Below, in pieces: positions 20,124 to 30,040 of a stretch of DNA of 64,000 nt. Position 1 is the stretch's first letter. Each line of letters begins with the position of its first letter. Origin of the DNA: Streptomyces pluripotens (GTDB lineage: Bacteria; Actinomycetota; Actinomycetes; Streptomycetales; Streptomycetaceae); assembly GCF_000802245.2 (NCBI RefSeq), contig NZ_CP021080.1, forward strand, positions 992,001 through 1,056,000, in the 5' to 3' direction. Position numbers and translations under genes: made by a program. The notes beneath the pieces are model-generated. The model saw nothing but the letters and a program-made list of their open reading frames with translations, searched no databases and was not told the origin of the DNA.

Positions 20124-20809
20124 GTCGCCGCCTCGCTTCCCCGGGACGCGCTGCCGCGGTCGGCCGCTGCCGCGGCAGCGGCCTCGGCAGCGGCGGACTC
20201 GCGCCGAACGGTGACGACTCGCTGGACCAACGTGACGAGGCTGCCCACGGCCACGATCCACAGGGCGATCGGCAAGAGCCACTGGATGCCCGGCACACCG
20301 AACTTGTGCAGACCCGCGAAACCGGCCGCGACCAGCGAGATGACCAGCCGCTCGGCACGCTCGACGAGCCCGTTGACGGCTACCGGCAGCCCGATGGACT
20401 CACCGCGCGCCTTGGTGTACGAAACCACCTGCCCGCTCGCCAGGCAGAAGATCGAGACGGCGCACAGGACGTTGTCGTTCCCGTTGCCCGCGTACCAAAG
20501 GGCGAAGCCACCGAAGATCGCCCCGTCGGCGACCCGGTCCAGGGTGGAGTCCAGGAAGGCACCCCAGCGGCTGGAGCGACCCAGCTGACGGGCCATGTTG
20601 CCGTCGACCAGATCGGAGAAGACGAACAAGGTGATCACGACCGTGCCCCAGAAGAACTCACCCCTGGGGTAGAAGACCAGCGCGCCCGCGACCACCCCGG
20701 CCGTGCCGATGAGCGTGACCGTGTCGGGGCTCACGCCCCGCCGGATGAGGAACGCGGCGAAAGGTGTGAGGACACGCGTGAAGAATGCACGCGCGTACTT
20801 GTTCAGCAT
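20120..20809 (-). CDS. CDP-alcohol phosphatidyltransferase, probable phosphatidylinositol phosphate synthase
   Basis: The 229-residue integral membrane enzyme contains the CDP-alcohol motif DLVDGNMARQLGR followed by GAFLDSTLDRVAD. Location directly before the acyltransferase and pimA argues for PI-phosphate synthase rather than phosphatidylglycerol synthase. The ATG at 20809 follows GGGAAGG and matches the family start; ATGs at 20851 and 20863 are possible but have weaker ribosome sites. Confidence 0.87.
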   Translation of the reverse strand: MLNKYARAFFTRVLTPFAAFLIRRGVSPDTVTLIGTAGVVAGALVFYPRGEFFWGTVVITLFVFSDLVDGNMARQLGRSSRWGAFLDSTLDRVADGAIFGGFALWYAGNGNDNVLCAVSIFCLASGQVVSYTKARGESIGLPVAVNGLVERAERLVISLVAAGFAGLHKFGVPGIQWLLPIALWIVAVGSLVTLVQRVVTVRRESAAAEAAAAAAADRGSASRGSEAAT

Positions 20810-21115
20810 GGCCTTCCCGACGGTCGGTGTCGCCGTGGCCCTGGTGGCCATCGGCTGGCCCATCGTAGCCACGCCCGCGAGTCCGTGGCGGGCGGGCACC
20901 TGCACCCGATGCCGCGAACCGTGGTGTGGCGCCGCGCGTGCGGCGGTGCGTGGCGCGATCCGTGCCGGTCCGCGCCCTTCGCGGTCCTTCGTATGGACGC
21001 AGCATGACGGGAGTGGAAAGCTCGAATAACCGCGGGCGTCGCCGGAGCCGCCAGTGCACGCGGGTCCCGCGTGTCCGCGCCCACAGTGACCTCACCGTGC
21101 ACGGGAGGCAGGATC

Positions 21116-23323
21116 ATGGGCGACAAGACACAGACACACCCCGGAGCCGCCGGCAGGGCAGTAGCGGCCGACCGCCCCGCGTCCGTACGGAATGTGGTGC
21201 TGGTCGGCCACTCCGGTTCGGGAAAGACCACGCTGGTGGAGGCCCTCGCGCTGACCGCGGGAGCGGTGAACCGGGCGGGCCGCGTGGAGGACGGCGGCAC
21301 CGTCTCCGACCACGACGAGATAGAACACCGGCAGCAGCGCTCCGTACAGCTCTCCCTGGTACCGGTCGAATGGGACGGCATCAAGATCAACCTCCTCGAC
21401 ACTCCCGGTTACGCGGACTTCGTCGGGGAACTCAGGGCCGGTCTGCGCGCCGCGGACGCGGCCCTCTTCGTCGTCTCGGCCTCGGACGGGATCGACGGAT
21501 CGACCCGGATGGTCTGGGAGGAGTGCGCGGCCGTCGGGATGCCTCGCGCGATCGTGATCACACACCTGGAGGCCGCGCGCTCCGACTTCGAGGAGATGAC
21601 GCGGATCTGCGCCGAGGCCTTCGGCGGCGAGGACCCCGACGCCGTACTGCCCCTGTACCTGCCGCTGCGCGGCCCCGAGGGCCCCGACGGTCACGCGCCC
21701 GTGACCGGGCTGATCGGCCTGCTGTCGCAGAAGCTGTTCGACTACTCCACGGGGGAGCGCAAGGAGTTCGAGCCCGGCGAGGACCAGCTGCCGGACATCG
21801 AGGAGGCCCGCAACCGGCTCATCGAGGGAATCATCGCCGAGAGCGAGGACGAGACCCTGATGGACCGCTACCTGGGCGGTGAGCAGGTCGACCTCAAGAC
21901 CCTTGTCCAGGACCTGGAGCGGGCGGTGGCCCGCGGCACGTTCCACCCGGTGCTGGCTGCCGCACCCGCCGCCGAGGGAGCGAAGCAGGGACTGGGCACG
22001 GTCGAACTGCTGGAACTGGTCACCGGCGGGTTCCCCACCCCGTTCGAACACCCGTTGCCCGAGGTGGCCGCGCCCGACGGCAAGCCGCGTGAGATGAAGC
22101 CCTGCGACACGGACGGCCCGCTGGTCGCCGAGGTCGTCAAGACCTCCTCCGACCCCTACGTCGGCCGTATCTCCATGGTCCGTGTCTTCTCGGGCACCCT
22201 GCGGCCCGAGAAGACGGTGCACGTCTGCGGGCACGGACTGGCCGACCACGGCCACGAGGGCCGCCCCCTCCACGAGGCCGACGAGAAGATCGGCGCCCTG
22301 TCCATGCCCTTCGGCAAGCAGCAGCGCCCGGTGACGCACGCGGTCGCCGGTGACCTGGTGTGCGTGGCCAAGCTGGGCCACGCCGAAACCGGCGACACAC
22401 TGTCCGCGAAGGACGATCCGCTCCTGATGGAGCCCTGGCAGATGCCCGACCCGCTGCTGCCGCTCGCCATCCGGGCGCACAGCAAGGCCGACGAGGACAA
22501 GCTCTCCCAGGGCGTGGCCCGGTTGGTCGCCGAGGATCCCACGATGCGCCTGGAGCAGAACCCGGACACCCACCAGGTGGTCCTGTGGTGCCTGGGCGAG
22601 GCCCACGCCGACGTCGCACTGGAGCGGCTGCGCACCCGCTACGGCGTCCAGGTCGACGTGGTCCCGCACAAGGTCTCCCTCCGGGAGACGTTCGCGGAGA
22701 AGGCCACCGGGCGGGGACGTCACGTGAAGCAGTCCGGCGGGCACGGACAGTACGCCATCTGCGAGATCGAGGTGGAACCGCTGCCCGGCGGCTCGGGCAT
22801 CGAGTTCGTGGACAAGGTGGTCGGCGGCGCGGTGCCCCGCCAGTTCATCCCGTCCGTCGAGAAGGGCGTGAGGGCGCAGGCCGCCAAGGGGGTCGCCGCC
22901 GGCTATCCGCTGATCGATGTGCGGGTCACGTTGGTGGACGGCAAGGCCCACTCGGTGGACTCCTCCGACGCCGCCTTCCAGACCGCGGGCGCACTCGCGC
23001 TGCGTGAGGCCGCCACGGAGGCGAAGATCCATCTGCTGGAGCCGGTGGCCGAGGTGACCGTGCTGGTGGGCGACGACTTCGTGGGCGCCGTGATGAGCGA
23101 CCTGTCGAGCCGGCGCGGCCGGCTACTCGGCACCGAACAGATGGGCTCCGGACGGACCTTGATCCGGGCGGAAGTGCCGGAGTTCGAGATCGGCCGGTAC
23201 GCCGTCGACCTGCGCTCGCTGTCGCACGGCACGGCCCGCTTCGACCGGGCCTACGCCCGGCACGAGCCGATGCCGCCGCAGATCGCCGAGCGCATCCGTG
23301 AACAGGCAGGGGACGAAGCGTAG
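21116..23323 (+). CDS. elongation factor G-like GTPase (EF-G2 type)
   Basis: The 735-residue translational GTPase has G1 as GHSGSGKTTL at residues 31-40, G3 as DTPGYADF, and the later domains II-V with GRGRHVKQSGGHGQYA typical of EF-G. G4 is atypical (VITHLEA where canonical EF-G has NKxD), as in the EF-G2-like branch found beside fusA in actinobacteria. Its job is not settled. The ATG at 21116 follows GGGAGG; the frame is open from 21071. Confidence 0.88.
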   Translation: MGDKTQTHPGAAGRAVAADRPASVRNVVLVGHSGSGKTTLVEALALTAGAVNRAGRVEDGGTVSDHDEIEHRQQRSVQLSLVPVEWDGIKINLLDTPGYADFVGELRAGLRAADAALFVVSASDGIDGSTRMVWEECAAVGMPRAIVITHLEAARSDFEEMTRICAEAFGGEDPDAVLPLYLPLRGPEGPDGHAPVTGLIGLLSQKLFDYSTGERKEFEPGEDQLPDIEEARNRLIEGIIAESEDETLMDRYLGGEQVDLKTLVQDLERAVARGTFHPVLAAAPAAEGAKQGLGTVELLELVTGGFPTPFEHPLPEVAAPDGKPREMKPCDTDGPLVAEVVKTSSDPYVGRISMVRVFSGTLRPEKTVHVCGHGLADHGHEGRPLHEADEKIGALSMPFGKQQRPVTHAVAGDLVCVAKLGHAETGDTLSAKDDPLLMEPWQMPDPLLPLAIRAHSKADEDKLSQGVARLVAEDPTMRLEQNPDTHQVVLWCLGEAHADVALERLRTRYGVQVDVVPHKVSLRETFAEKATGRGRHVKQSGGHGQYAICEIEVEPLPGGSGIEFVDKVVGGAVPRQFIPSVEKGVRAQAAKGVAAGYPLIDVRVTLVDGKAHSVDSSDAAFQTAGALALREAATEAKIHLLEPVAEVTVLVGDDFVGAVMSDLSSRRGRLLGTEQMGSGRTLIRAEVPEFEIGRYAVDLRSLSHGTARFDRAYARHEPMPPQIAERIREQAGDEA

Positions 23324-23693
23324 GAGGGCATCGTGCGGACGGGCCCGGTACGGCCCGCGGTTGGTGTCCGCGAACCGGCCCTGGACGGCGCCAGGTTCGC
23401 CGACACGGACCGACCGGATCGGCACCAGGTACGCGAACCCCCGGCGGACCGGGGCGGGACGGCGCCCGCACGGCCGCATGATCGGGGCGGGTCCGGCTTC
23501 GCACCCGGGCGGGCGGTTTCGACCGTCCGCCCGCGTGTTGTCGGTATGGCCGGATACGCTGATCACCTGGTCACGTCGTGCCGCAGTTGTTCGGCGCTCG
23601 CGTGATATCGGCGCGACGGCCGGTCCAACAGGTGTGCGGAGCAAGGAAGTCGGGAAGGCCGCAGAAGCACAGCCGGCGGCGATGGGGGCGGGA
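23324..23693. other. intergenic region upstream of the large membrane protein
   Basis: About 370 bases follow the EF-G-like gene. The downstream reading frame is open through it, but no ribosome site with a sensible protein start is seen before 23682/23694. I find no tRNA, repeat or clear terminator here. Confidence 0.4.
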
Positions 23694-25340
23694 ATGTCGT
23701 TTGGAACGGAGTGGGACGGGCCGCAGGTGCCCGTCTCGGGCGACGCGGGGCATGCGGCGACCTCCTCGCTGGCCTCCGCGGCGTACCGGGACAGCCCGAT
23801 CGAGGAGATCAAGAAGGCCGACAACGAATGGCACCAGTCGACCGTCAAGCCCGGACGGATCGCACTGTTCCGGCCGAATCTCGGCGAGGCGTTCTCCCGG
23901 GCCGTGGTCGACCGCATGCTCGCCCCTGGCCGCAAGCCCCTCATCCAGTCCTTCGGCTCCGAGCCCAGGTTCGTGGTGGAGCACTGCCTGGCGGCCAACC
24001 ACCTCCGCCGGGAGCGGGACAACCGCCTGACCGCCGTGACGGTCCTGTGCGGACTGCTGTTCCTGCCCGGGCTGATCGGCTGGCTGCTCGTCTTCCAGCT
24101 GCGCGCGCTCGTCGCCAGACGCGACGGCAAACGCGCCGGCCCGCTGGCCACCGCACTGCTCCTCGGCGTCGGCGCGCTCTCGGTGCTGTTCCTGATCAAA
24201 ATGCCGTTCGGCGGCTTCTGGGCGTGGTATGCGCGCGCCGCCGTCGTGGTGCCCGTGCTGGGCTGGTTCCTGGCCAAGCAGATCTGCGAGCGCGCCGCCA
24301 AGGACCTGCGGGCCCGCTGGGACGGCCTGCTTTCCGGTACCAGCGTCGGCGCCAAGGTTCCCGAGGCCGTACCCCGCAGCCCGGACGAGACCGCGGCCGA
24401 GGAATTGCGCCAGTCACTGGCACGGCTCAGCGCCGAGCAGCAGTCCAATTCGGTCTTCTACGCCGGGCCCAAGGGCATACTCGGCATGGGGACCCGGTGG
24501 GGTGCCTGGCAGCTCGCTGAAGACCTGGTGCCCGTCGACCCCGCCCGGGAGATCCACCCCTTCCGCAGCTGGGACGTCATACGCGCGATCCACGACCAGT
24601 TGGGCCTGCTGGAGCGCGGCCCGCTGAACACCGGCGGCTTCCCCAAACCGTCGGTACGGCACTGGATCGTCACGCCGATCGGCGAGAAGGCCGGAGCGGT
24701 GTCCCGGCCTGAGGGCTCCGATGTCGAGGCCTTCCAGGTCAAGCCGCACGCCATACAGGAGATCTGCAACAAGCAGCAGTTCGGCAGTGGCGACAGGTAT
24801 TACCTGGGGGTGCAGTGGACGCTGTGGGACGGACAGCTGGTCCTCACCATGCTGATCTCGGTGACCGTGCTGCACGAGACGCTGCGCATCGAGGTCACCG
24901 GGCACGCCCTGGGACCGGTGAACCCGCTCTTCAACGCCAAGCCGGAGGCACCGACCAAGGAGGTCACCAAGACCCTCAAACCCTGGGAAACCCGTTCGAT
25001 CAAGCTACCGCTGGTCGGCACGGACGAGGTGGTACGACTCGCCGCCCGCGCCCCGCTGACCTGGTATCCGCCGCTGCTCAACTGGCTCGGGGGCTCGTTG
25101 GGCCTCCCTGAACCGTTCGGCCTGCGCCACGCCTGGGCCGACCAGCCGTGGCGGCACCGCTTCATGGCCGACGACGCGCTGCGCGCGGCCACGCCGGTGC
25201 TGCGGGTGGTGCACTCTGCGGCGATCAAGGTGCTCCAGGAACACGGCGTCGACACGGAGAAGTTCGGCGCCCGGTCGTCCTCCCTCAGCGGCGCCGTGCA
25301 GGACCCGGCGCCGAAGAAGGCGGACCTGTACGACGCGTAG
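23694..25340 (+). CDS. large membrane protein of unknown function
   Basis: The 548-residue product has a soluble N-terminal part of about 115 residues. Three hydrophobic segments follow between about residues 118 and 205 (one includes LLFLPGLIGWLLVF), and then a long soluble C-terminal domain of about 340 residues. No catalytic motif is evident. The ATG at 23694 follows a G-rich ribosome site; an ATG at 23682 is an alternative. It stands alone between the EF-G-like gene and the convergent HIT gene. Confidence 0.8.
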   Translation: MSFGTEWDGPQVPVSGDAGHAATSSLASAAYRDSPIEEIKKADNEWHQSTVKPGRIALFRPNLGEAFSRAVVDRMLAPGRKPLIQSFGSEPRFVVEHCLAANHLRRERDNRLTAVTVLCGLLFLPGLIGWLLVFQLRALVARRDGKRAGPLATALLLGVGALSVLFLIKMPFGGFWAWYARAAVVVPVLGWFLAKQICERAAKDLRARWDGLLSGTSVGAKVPEAVPRSPDETAAEELRQSLARLSAEQQSNSVFYAGPKGILGMGTRWGAWQLAEDLVPVDPAREIHPFRSWDVIRAIHDQLGLLERGPLNTGGFPKPSVRHWIVTPIGEKAGAVSRPEGSDVEAFQVKPHAIQEICNKQQFGSGDRYYLGVQWTLWDGQLVLTMLISVTVLHETLRIEVTGHALGPVNPLFNAKPEAPTKEVTKTLKPWETRSIKLPLVGTDEVVRLAARAPLTWYPPLLNWLGGSLGLPEPFGLRHAWADQPWRHRFMADDALRAATPVLRVVHSAAIKVLQEHGVDTEKFGARSSSLSGAVQDPAPKKADLYDA

Positions 25341-25375
25341 CGGGCACCTCTCGCCGAGGCGCCCGCTCGATGCGG

Positions 25376-25933
25376 CTACTCGGGCCACGCCTCCGCCAGC
25401 ATCCTCCTGGTGTCGGCCAGCAACTGCGGCAGCACCCGGGTGTGGCCCACCACCGGCATGAAGTTCGTGTCGCCACCCCAGCGCGGGACGACGTGCTGGT
25501 GCAGATGGGCGGCGATACCTGCGCCCGCCACCGCGCCCTGGTTCATGCCGATGTTGAAGCCCTGCGCCCCGGAGGCGGTGCGCAGGGCGGTCATCGCCTG
25601 CTTGGTCAGCTCGGCCAGCTCGGCGGTCTCCGGCCCGGTCAGGTCGGTGTAGTCGGCCACGTGCCGGTACGGCACGGTCATCAGGTGTCCGCCGTTGTAG
25701 GGGTAGAGGTTGAGCACGGCGTACGTGTGCTCACCACGCCGGACGATCAGTCCGTCCTCGTCGGACTTGGCCGGGATGGAGCAGAAGGGGCAACCGTCGC
25801 CGGCTCCCGGACCGGTCGGCTTGTTCTCACCCTGGATGTAGGCCATCCGGTGGGGCGTCCACAGGCGCTGGAACGCGTCCTGCGTCCCCACTCCGATCTG
25901 CTGTTCCGGCTCACTCGTCATGTGAGGCAGCAT
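25376..25933 (-). CDS. HIT family protein
   Basis: The 185-residue product has the histidine triad HLHQHVVPR near residue 150 and a zinc-type CPFC motif near residue 55. This combination is typical of actinobacterial HIT hydrolases related to Ap4A phosphorylases and nucleotide hydrolases. The start could be the ATG at 25933 or the one at 25921; both have weak ribosome sites. The gene is divergent from the channel gene across a 30-bp palindrome. Confidence 0.88.
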   Translation of the reverse strand: MLPHMTSEPEQQIGVGTQDAFQRLWTPHRMAYIQGENKPTGPGAGDGCPFCSIPAKSDEDGLIVRRGEHTYAVLNLYPYNGGHLMTVPYRHVADYTDLTGPETAELAELTKQAMTALRTASGAQGFNIGMNQGAVAGAGIAAHLHQHVVPRWGGDTNFMPVVGHTRVLPQLLADTRRMLAEAWPE

Positions 25934-25977
25934 ATGGCTTCGCCCGTTCGCGGCGTGTCGCCGGGGCGAACAGCAGC

Positions 25978-26007
25978 CGTCCACCGGCCAAGCTTGGCCG
26001 GTGGACG
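25978..26007. promoter_or_regulatory. 30-bp perfect palindrome covering the channel gene start
   Basis: cgtccaccggccaag at 25978-25992 is followed directly by its exact reverse complement at 25993-26007, so there is no loop. It covers the GTG start codon of the channel gene and lies between two divergent genes. It is a candidate operator; as RNA it would hide the start codon. Confidence 0.6.
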
Positions 26008-26657
26008 CCGACAGCCCCGAAGCCCGCTGGGAGCAGCGCACCGAGATCCCCCTCTTCTTGGCGGCCCTGCTCTTCATCGCTGCCTATGCCGCCCGTGTGC
26101 TGGCAGTGGACATGCCTGCCCTCTGGCAGGACGTGTGCGGGTTCGCATTGCTCGCCCTCTGGATGCTGTTCGCCGTGGACTACGGGGTGCGCTGGAGGCT
26201 GAGCGGGCAGGGCCTGCGCTTCGTTCCCGCCCATCCCCTACACACGGTCGTGGTGATCCTGCCGCTGCTGCGCCCCCTGCGCATCATTCCGCTGTACGAC
26301 GTCATGCGACGCCGGCACGTACAGCCCCGGCTCTCCTTGCACGCCCGCGTGATCGCCTACGCCAGCCTGTCCACCCTCCTCCTCGGCTTCGCTGGTTCCC
26401 TCGCGGTCTACCAGCAGGAGCGCGACGCACCCGGGGCGACGATGCGGACGTTCGGGGACGCCGTGTGGTGGGCCTGCTCGACCCTCAGCACCGTCGGTTA
26501 CGGCGACATCACCCCGGTGACCCCGCTGGGCCGGGTGATCGCGAGCGGAATGATGGCCGGCGGGCTGGCCCTGCTCGGCGCGGTGACGGGTTCGTTCTCC
26601 TCCTGGCTGCTGCAGGTCTTCTCTCTTGAGGGCGACGAAAGGCCCCCGCAGGACTGA
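26001..26657 (+). CDS. voltage-gated-like K+ channel / ion transport protein
   Basis: The 218-residue membrane protein contains the potassium selectivity filter STVGYGD near residue 171, between two membrane helices that form the pore. Earlier hydrophobic segments lie at about 17-35, 45-60 and 75-90, and an Arg-rich stretch (RPLRIIPLYDVMRRR) resembles a voltage sensor or its linker. The GTG at 26001 is the first start in frame and has no clear ribosome site, so the message may be leaderless. Confidence 0.85.
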   Translation: MDADSPEARWEQRTEIPLFLAALLFIAAYAARVLAVDMPALWQDVCGFALLALWMLFAVDYGVRWRLSGQGLRFVPAHPLHTVVVILPLLRPLRIIPLYDVMRRRHVQPRLSLHARVIAYASLSTLLLGFAGSLAVYQQERDAPGATMRTFGDAVWWACSTLSTVGYGDITPVTPLGRVIASGMMAGGLALLGAVTGSFSSWLLQVFSLEGDERPPQD

Positions 26658-26709
26658 CTCCCGCGAAGGCCTTCGTACGCCGGGCCGGCACCGGGCCGGA
26701 CCGATCACG

Positions 26710-26742
26710 CCGGTCCGGCTGGGAAGCAGACAGCCGGACCGG
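26710..26742. terminator. terminator hairpin between convergent channel gene and thrS
   Basis: ccggtccggct at 26710-26720 pairs with agccggaccgg at 26732-26742, next to the thrS stop codon. Confidence 0.75.
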
Positions 26743-26743
26743 A

Positions 26744-28720
26744 TCAAACCTGGGTCCGCTCCTCCACCACCTTGGCGATCTTCGCGAGGGCCTCGTCGAA
26801 CGGGATGCCGTTCTCCTGGGAGCCGTCGCGGTAGCGGAAGGACACCGAGCCGTTCGACATGTCCTCGTCGCCCGCGATGACCATGAAGGGCACCTTCTGC
26901 TTCTGGGCGTTGCGGATCTTCTTCTGCATGCGGTCCGAGGAGGAGTCCACCTCGACCCGCAGGCCCTTCTTCCTGGCCGCCGACGCGAACTTCTCCAGGT
27001 ACTCCACGTGCGCGTCACCGATCGGGATGCCCACCGCCTGAACCGGCGCCAGCCATGCCGGGAAGGCCCCCGCATAGTGCTCCAGGAGGACCGCGAAGAA
27101 GCGCTCGATGGAGCCGAACAGCGCGCGGTGGATCATGACCGGACGCTGCTTGGAGCCGTCCTGGCCGGTGTACTCCAAGGTGAAGCGCTCAGGCAGGTTG
27201 AAGTCGAGCTGGATCGTCGACATCTGCCAGGTACGGCCGATCGCGTCCTTCGCCTGGACGGAGATCTTCGGACCGTAGAAGGCGGCGCCGCCCGGGTCCG
27301 GCACCAGCGGCAGGCCCTGCTTCTCAGCGACCTGGCGCAGCGTCTCGGTCGCCTCCTCCCAGACCTCGTCGGAACCGACGAACTTCTCCGGGTCCTTGGT
27401 GGACAGCTCCAGGTAGAAGTCGGTCAGGCCGTAGTCGCGCAGCAGGCCGAGGACGAAGGTGAGCGTCTTGTCCAGCTCCTCGGACATCTGCTCACGGGTG
27501 CAGTAGATGTGCGCGTCGTCCTGGGTGAAGCCGCGGGCTCGGGTGAGACCGTGCACGACGCCCGACTTCTCGTACCGGTACACGGTCCCGAACTCGAAGA
27601 GACGCAGCGGCAGTTCGCGGTAGGAACGACCGCGCGCATCGAAGATCAGGTTGTGCATCGGACAGTTCATGGGCTTGAGGTAGTAGTCCACGCCCTCGTC
27701 GAGCTGCATGGGCGGGTACATGCCTTCGGCGTACCAGTCCAGGTGGCCCGAGGTTTCGAAGAGCTTCCCCTTCGTTGCGTGCGGGGTGTAGACGAACTCG
27801 TAGCCCTCTTCCTCGTGGCGGCGCCGCGAGTAGTCCTCCATGACCCGGCGGACGATCCCACCCCTGGGATGGAAGACCGCGAGGCCCGAGCCGATCTGCT
27901 CCGGGATGGAGAAGAGGTCCAGCTCGGAGCCGAGCTTGCGGTGGTCGCGCTTCTCGGCCTCGGCAAGGAAGTCCAGGTGCTGCTTCAGCTCGTCCTTGGA
28001 CGGCCATGCGGTGCCGTAGATGCGCTGGAGCATCGGGTTCTTCTCGCTGCCGCGCCAGTAGGCGGCAGCGTTGCGCATCAGCTTGAACGCCGGGATGAGC
28101 CGGGTGGAGGGCACGTGCGGACCGCGGCAAAGGTCCTTCCAGCACAGCTCACCGGTCTTGGCGTCCAGGTTGTCGTAGATGGTCAGTTCGCCGGCGCCGA
28201 CTTCGACGTCCGCACCGTCGTCGGTGGACGCGGAGCCCTTGAGCCCGATCAGCTCCAGCTTGTACGGCTCGCTCGCCAGCTCCTCACGGGCCGCCTCGTC
28301 GGTGACCACCCGGCGGGCGAACTTCTGCCCGCGCTTCTGGATCTCCTGCATCTTCTTCTCGATGGCCTTGAGATCCTCGGGCGTGAACGGCTTCTCGACG
28401 TCGAAGTCGTAGTAGAAGCCGTCCTTGACGGGCGGGCCGATGCCCAGCTTGGCCTCGGGGAACAGCTCCTGCACGGCCTGGGCCAGGACGTGCGCGGTGG
28501 AGTGGCGCAGGATGTTCAGCCCGTCCTGGGACGAGATCTCGACACCCTCGACCTCGTCACCGTCGGACAGTGCGTACGCGAGGTCCTTCAGTTCTCCGCC
28601 CACGCGGGCGGCGATGACCGACCGCTGGCCCGCGAACAGCTCGGCGGCCGTAGTGCCCGTTGTCACCACGCGTTCTTCCCGCTCGGAATCGCGTTGGATG
28701 ATCACACGGACGTCTGACAC
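26744..28720 (-). CDS. thrS: threonyl-tRNA synthetase
   Basis: The 658-residue class II synthetase has an N-terminal TGS domain, the editing domain with [11 protein letters not shown], then the catalytic core ([24 protein letters not shown]) and the anticodon-binding domain. The GTG at 28720 is chosen because GGAGAGA precedes it and [10 protein letters not shown] is the expected start. No T-box leader is seen in the short upstream region. Confidence 0.96.
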   Translation of the reverse strand: MSDVRVIIQRDSEREERVVTTGTTAAELFAGQRSVIAARVGGELKDLAYALSDGDEVEGVEISSQDGLNILRHSTAHVLAQAVQELFPEAKLGIGPPVKDGFYYDFDVEKPFTPEDLKAIEKKMQEIQKRGQKFARRVVTDEAAREELASEPYKLELIGLKGSASTDDGADVEVGAGELTIYDNLDAKTGELCWKDLCRGPHVPSTRLIPAFKLMRNAAAYWRGSEKNPMLQRIYGTAWPSKDELKQHLDFLAEAEKRDHRKLGSELDLFSIPEQIGSGLAVFHPRGGIVRRVMEDYSRRRHEEEGYEFVYTPHATKGKLFETSGHLDWYAEGMYPPMQLDEGVDYYLKPMNCPMHNLIFDARGRSYRELPLRLFEFGTVYRYEKSGVVHGLTRARGFTQDDAHIYCTREQMSEELDKTLTFVLGLLRDYGLTDFYLELSTKDPEKFVGSDEVWEEATETLRQVAEKQGLPLVPDPGGAAFYGPKISVQAKDAIGRTWQMSTIQLDFNLPERFTLEYTGQDGSKQRPVMIHRALFGSIERFFAVLLEHYAGAFPAWLAPVQAVGIPIGDAHVEYLEKFASAARKKGLRVEVDSSSDRMQKKIRNAQKQKVPFMVIAGDEDMSNGSVSFRYRDGSQENGIPFDEALAKIAKVVEERTQV

Positions 28721-28819
28721 CGGTCTCTCCTGACTGAAGGTGGGGTGCGGCGCCATACCAGGAGCGCGCGCACAGGCGATCGTACCGACCCGGGGGTACC
28801 GACCGCGAAACGGTGACTC

Positions 28820-30040
28820 TCAGTCCCCGTCCGCGTACGCTTCCTCGACGAAGTCGAGGTTCTCCTGGAGGGACTTCAGCAGTCGGTCCCGCTCCGCCTC
28901 GTCGACCTGAACGGGTACGACACCGGAGGCTCCGGTGAGCCTGCGGAAGCCGCCCCGCCGCTCCAACCGGCCGCGCACGCACACGGGGAGTCCGACGAGA
29001 TGGGCATGGCCGGCGATGCGGTAGTCCTCCTCGTCCAGGGCGACGCGGACGTGGGAGACCTCGGCACCGGCCAGGACACGCAGGCGTACGGTGCCCTCGC
29101 CGCCGGGTCCGGCCCTGCGCATCCGGACGACGGCCCCGGTGACGCAGGCCGGGACGGAGGGTTCCGCGCTCAGGTAGCGGGCTGCGGCCTCACGCAGCAC
29201 GGGCAGGTCGCCGGGTGAGAACTCGATCGGGTCGGCCGGGGCGGCACATCCGTCGGGTGCGCCGGCGCCGGGTGCCCAGGCGACGGCGACACGGGCACCC
29301 TCGGTGCCGCGGACGAGCTCGCTCAGCGCCTCGGTCAGCTCACGGCTGACACCGGCTTCGACGGCGCCGTCGAAGGCGTCCATGCCACCGGTGGCCCGCC
29401 GGTAGTCGATGGCCTCGCGGGCGGCGCACAGCGCCTGGTGGAGGCGGACGGTGAGGGGGCGGCCGGTGGACAGGGGCGCGAAGGCGGTGAGCCGGCGCCC
29501 CTCAGCCGCGGGGCCGACGAGGACGTCCGCCAGGAGGGCGACGGCCGCGCGGCGGTGCCGGGCTCCGTAGTAGCCGGCCCGAGCGCGTGTGGCGAGCGCG
29601 GCCGCGAGCAGCATCTGCCGTGCGGCAGCACGCAGTTGCTCGTCGGCCGTCCACGCCGCGGCGCCGACGGGCCCGCTCGGGGTGTCCCGCCACCAGCGGA
29701 TCTCGTCGCTGGGGACGGCGAGGGAGATCAGCACCTCGTGCGCGGAGGGGGTGTCGGTGCGAGCGAGCGCACCGAGGGCCTCGGCGAGCAGGTCGTCACT
29801 GTCGGGGAAGGCACGGCTCTCCGGCACCAGCAGGCTGGTCCCCCCGCCACTCGGTCCCGGTGGGGTCCACCGGCCGTAGCGCCCGGCAGCTCCCCCACGC
29901 CGCTGCCACCCGTGCCGGCGCAGCAGGGCGCCCAGCACGGCGGGGTCGACCTCGGCAGGCTCCGGCGGGCGGTTCCAGGGCAGATCGTCGGGGTGCGGCC
30001 GAACCCGCCGCACCGGCTCCTCGTAGGGACGGCTCCTCAT
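28820..30040 (-). CDS. conserved actinobacterial protein of unknown function
   Basis: The 406-residue soluble product is rich in Ala, Arg and Gly and shows no catalytic motif that I recognise. Its C-terminal third (about 290-400) looks like a small beta-rich domain (VRLRVLAGAEVSHVRVALDEEDY). The ATG at 30040 follows GGGAGG and overlaps the DUF4365 stop by 4 nt, so the two genes are translated together. An upstream extension of the frame runs through that gene and is ignored. Confidence 0.75.
   Translation of the reverse strand: MRSRPYEEPVRRVRPHPDDLPWNRPPEPAEVDPAVLGALLRRHGWQRRGGAAGRYGRWTPPGPSGGGTSLLVPESRAFPDSDDLLAEALGALARTDTPSAHEVLISLAVPSDEIRWWRDTPSGPVGAAAWTADEQLRAAARQMLLAAALATRARAGYYGARHRRAAVALLADVLVGPAAEGRRLTAFAPLSTGRPLTVRLHQALCAAREAIDYRRATGGMDAFDGAVEAGVSRELTEALSELVRGTEGARVAVAWAPGAGAPDGCAAPADPIEFSPGDLPVLREAAARYLSAEPSVPACVTGAVVRMRRAGPGGEGTVRLRVLAGAEVSHVRVALDEEDYRIAGHAHLVGLPVCVRGRLERRGGFRRLTGASGVVPVQVDEAERDRLLKSLQENLDFVEEAYADGD

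Noticed and set aside
28721..28819. T-box riboswitch upstream of thrS
   Set aside because: The region is under 100 bases, and I see no specifier or antiterminator features.
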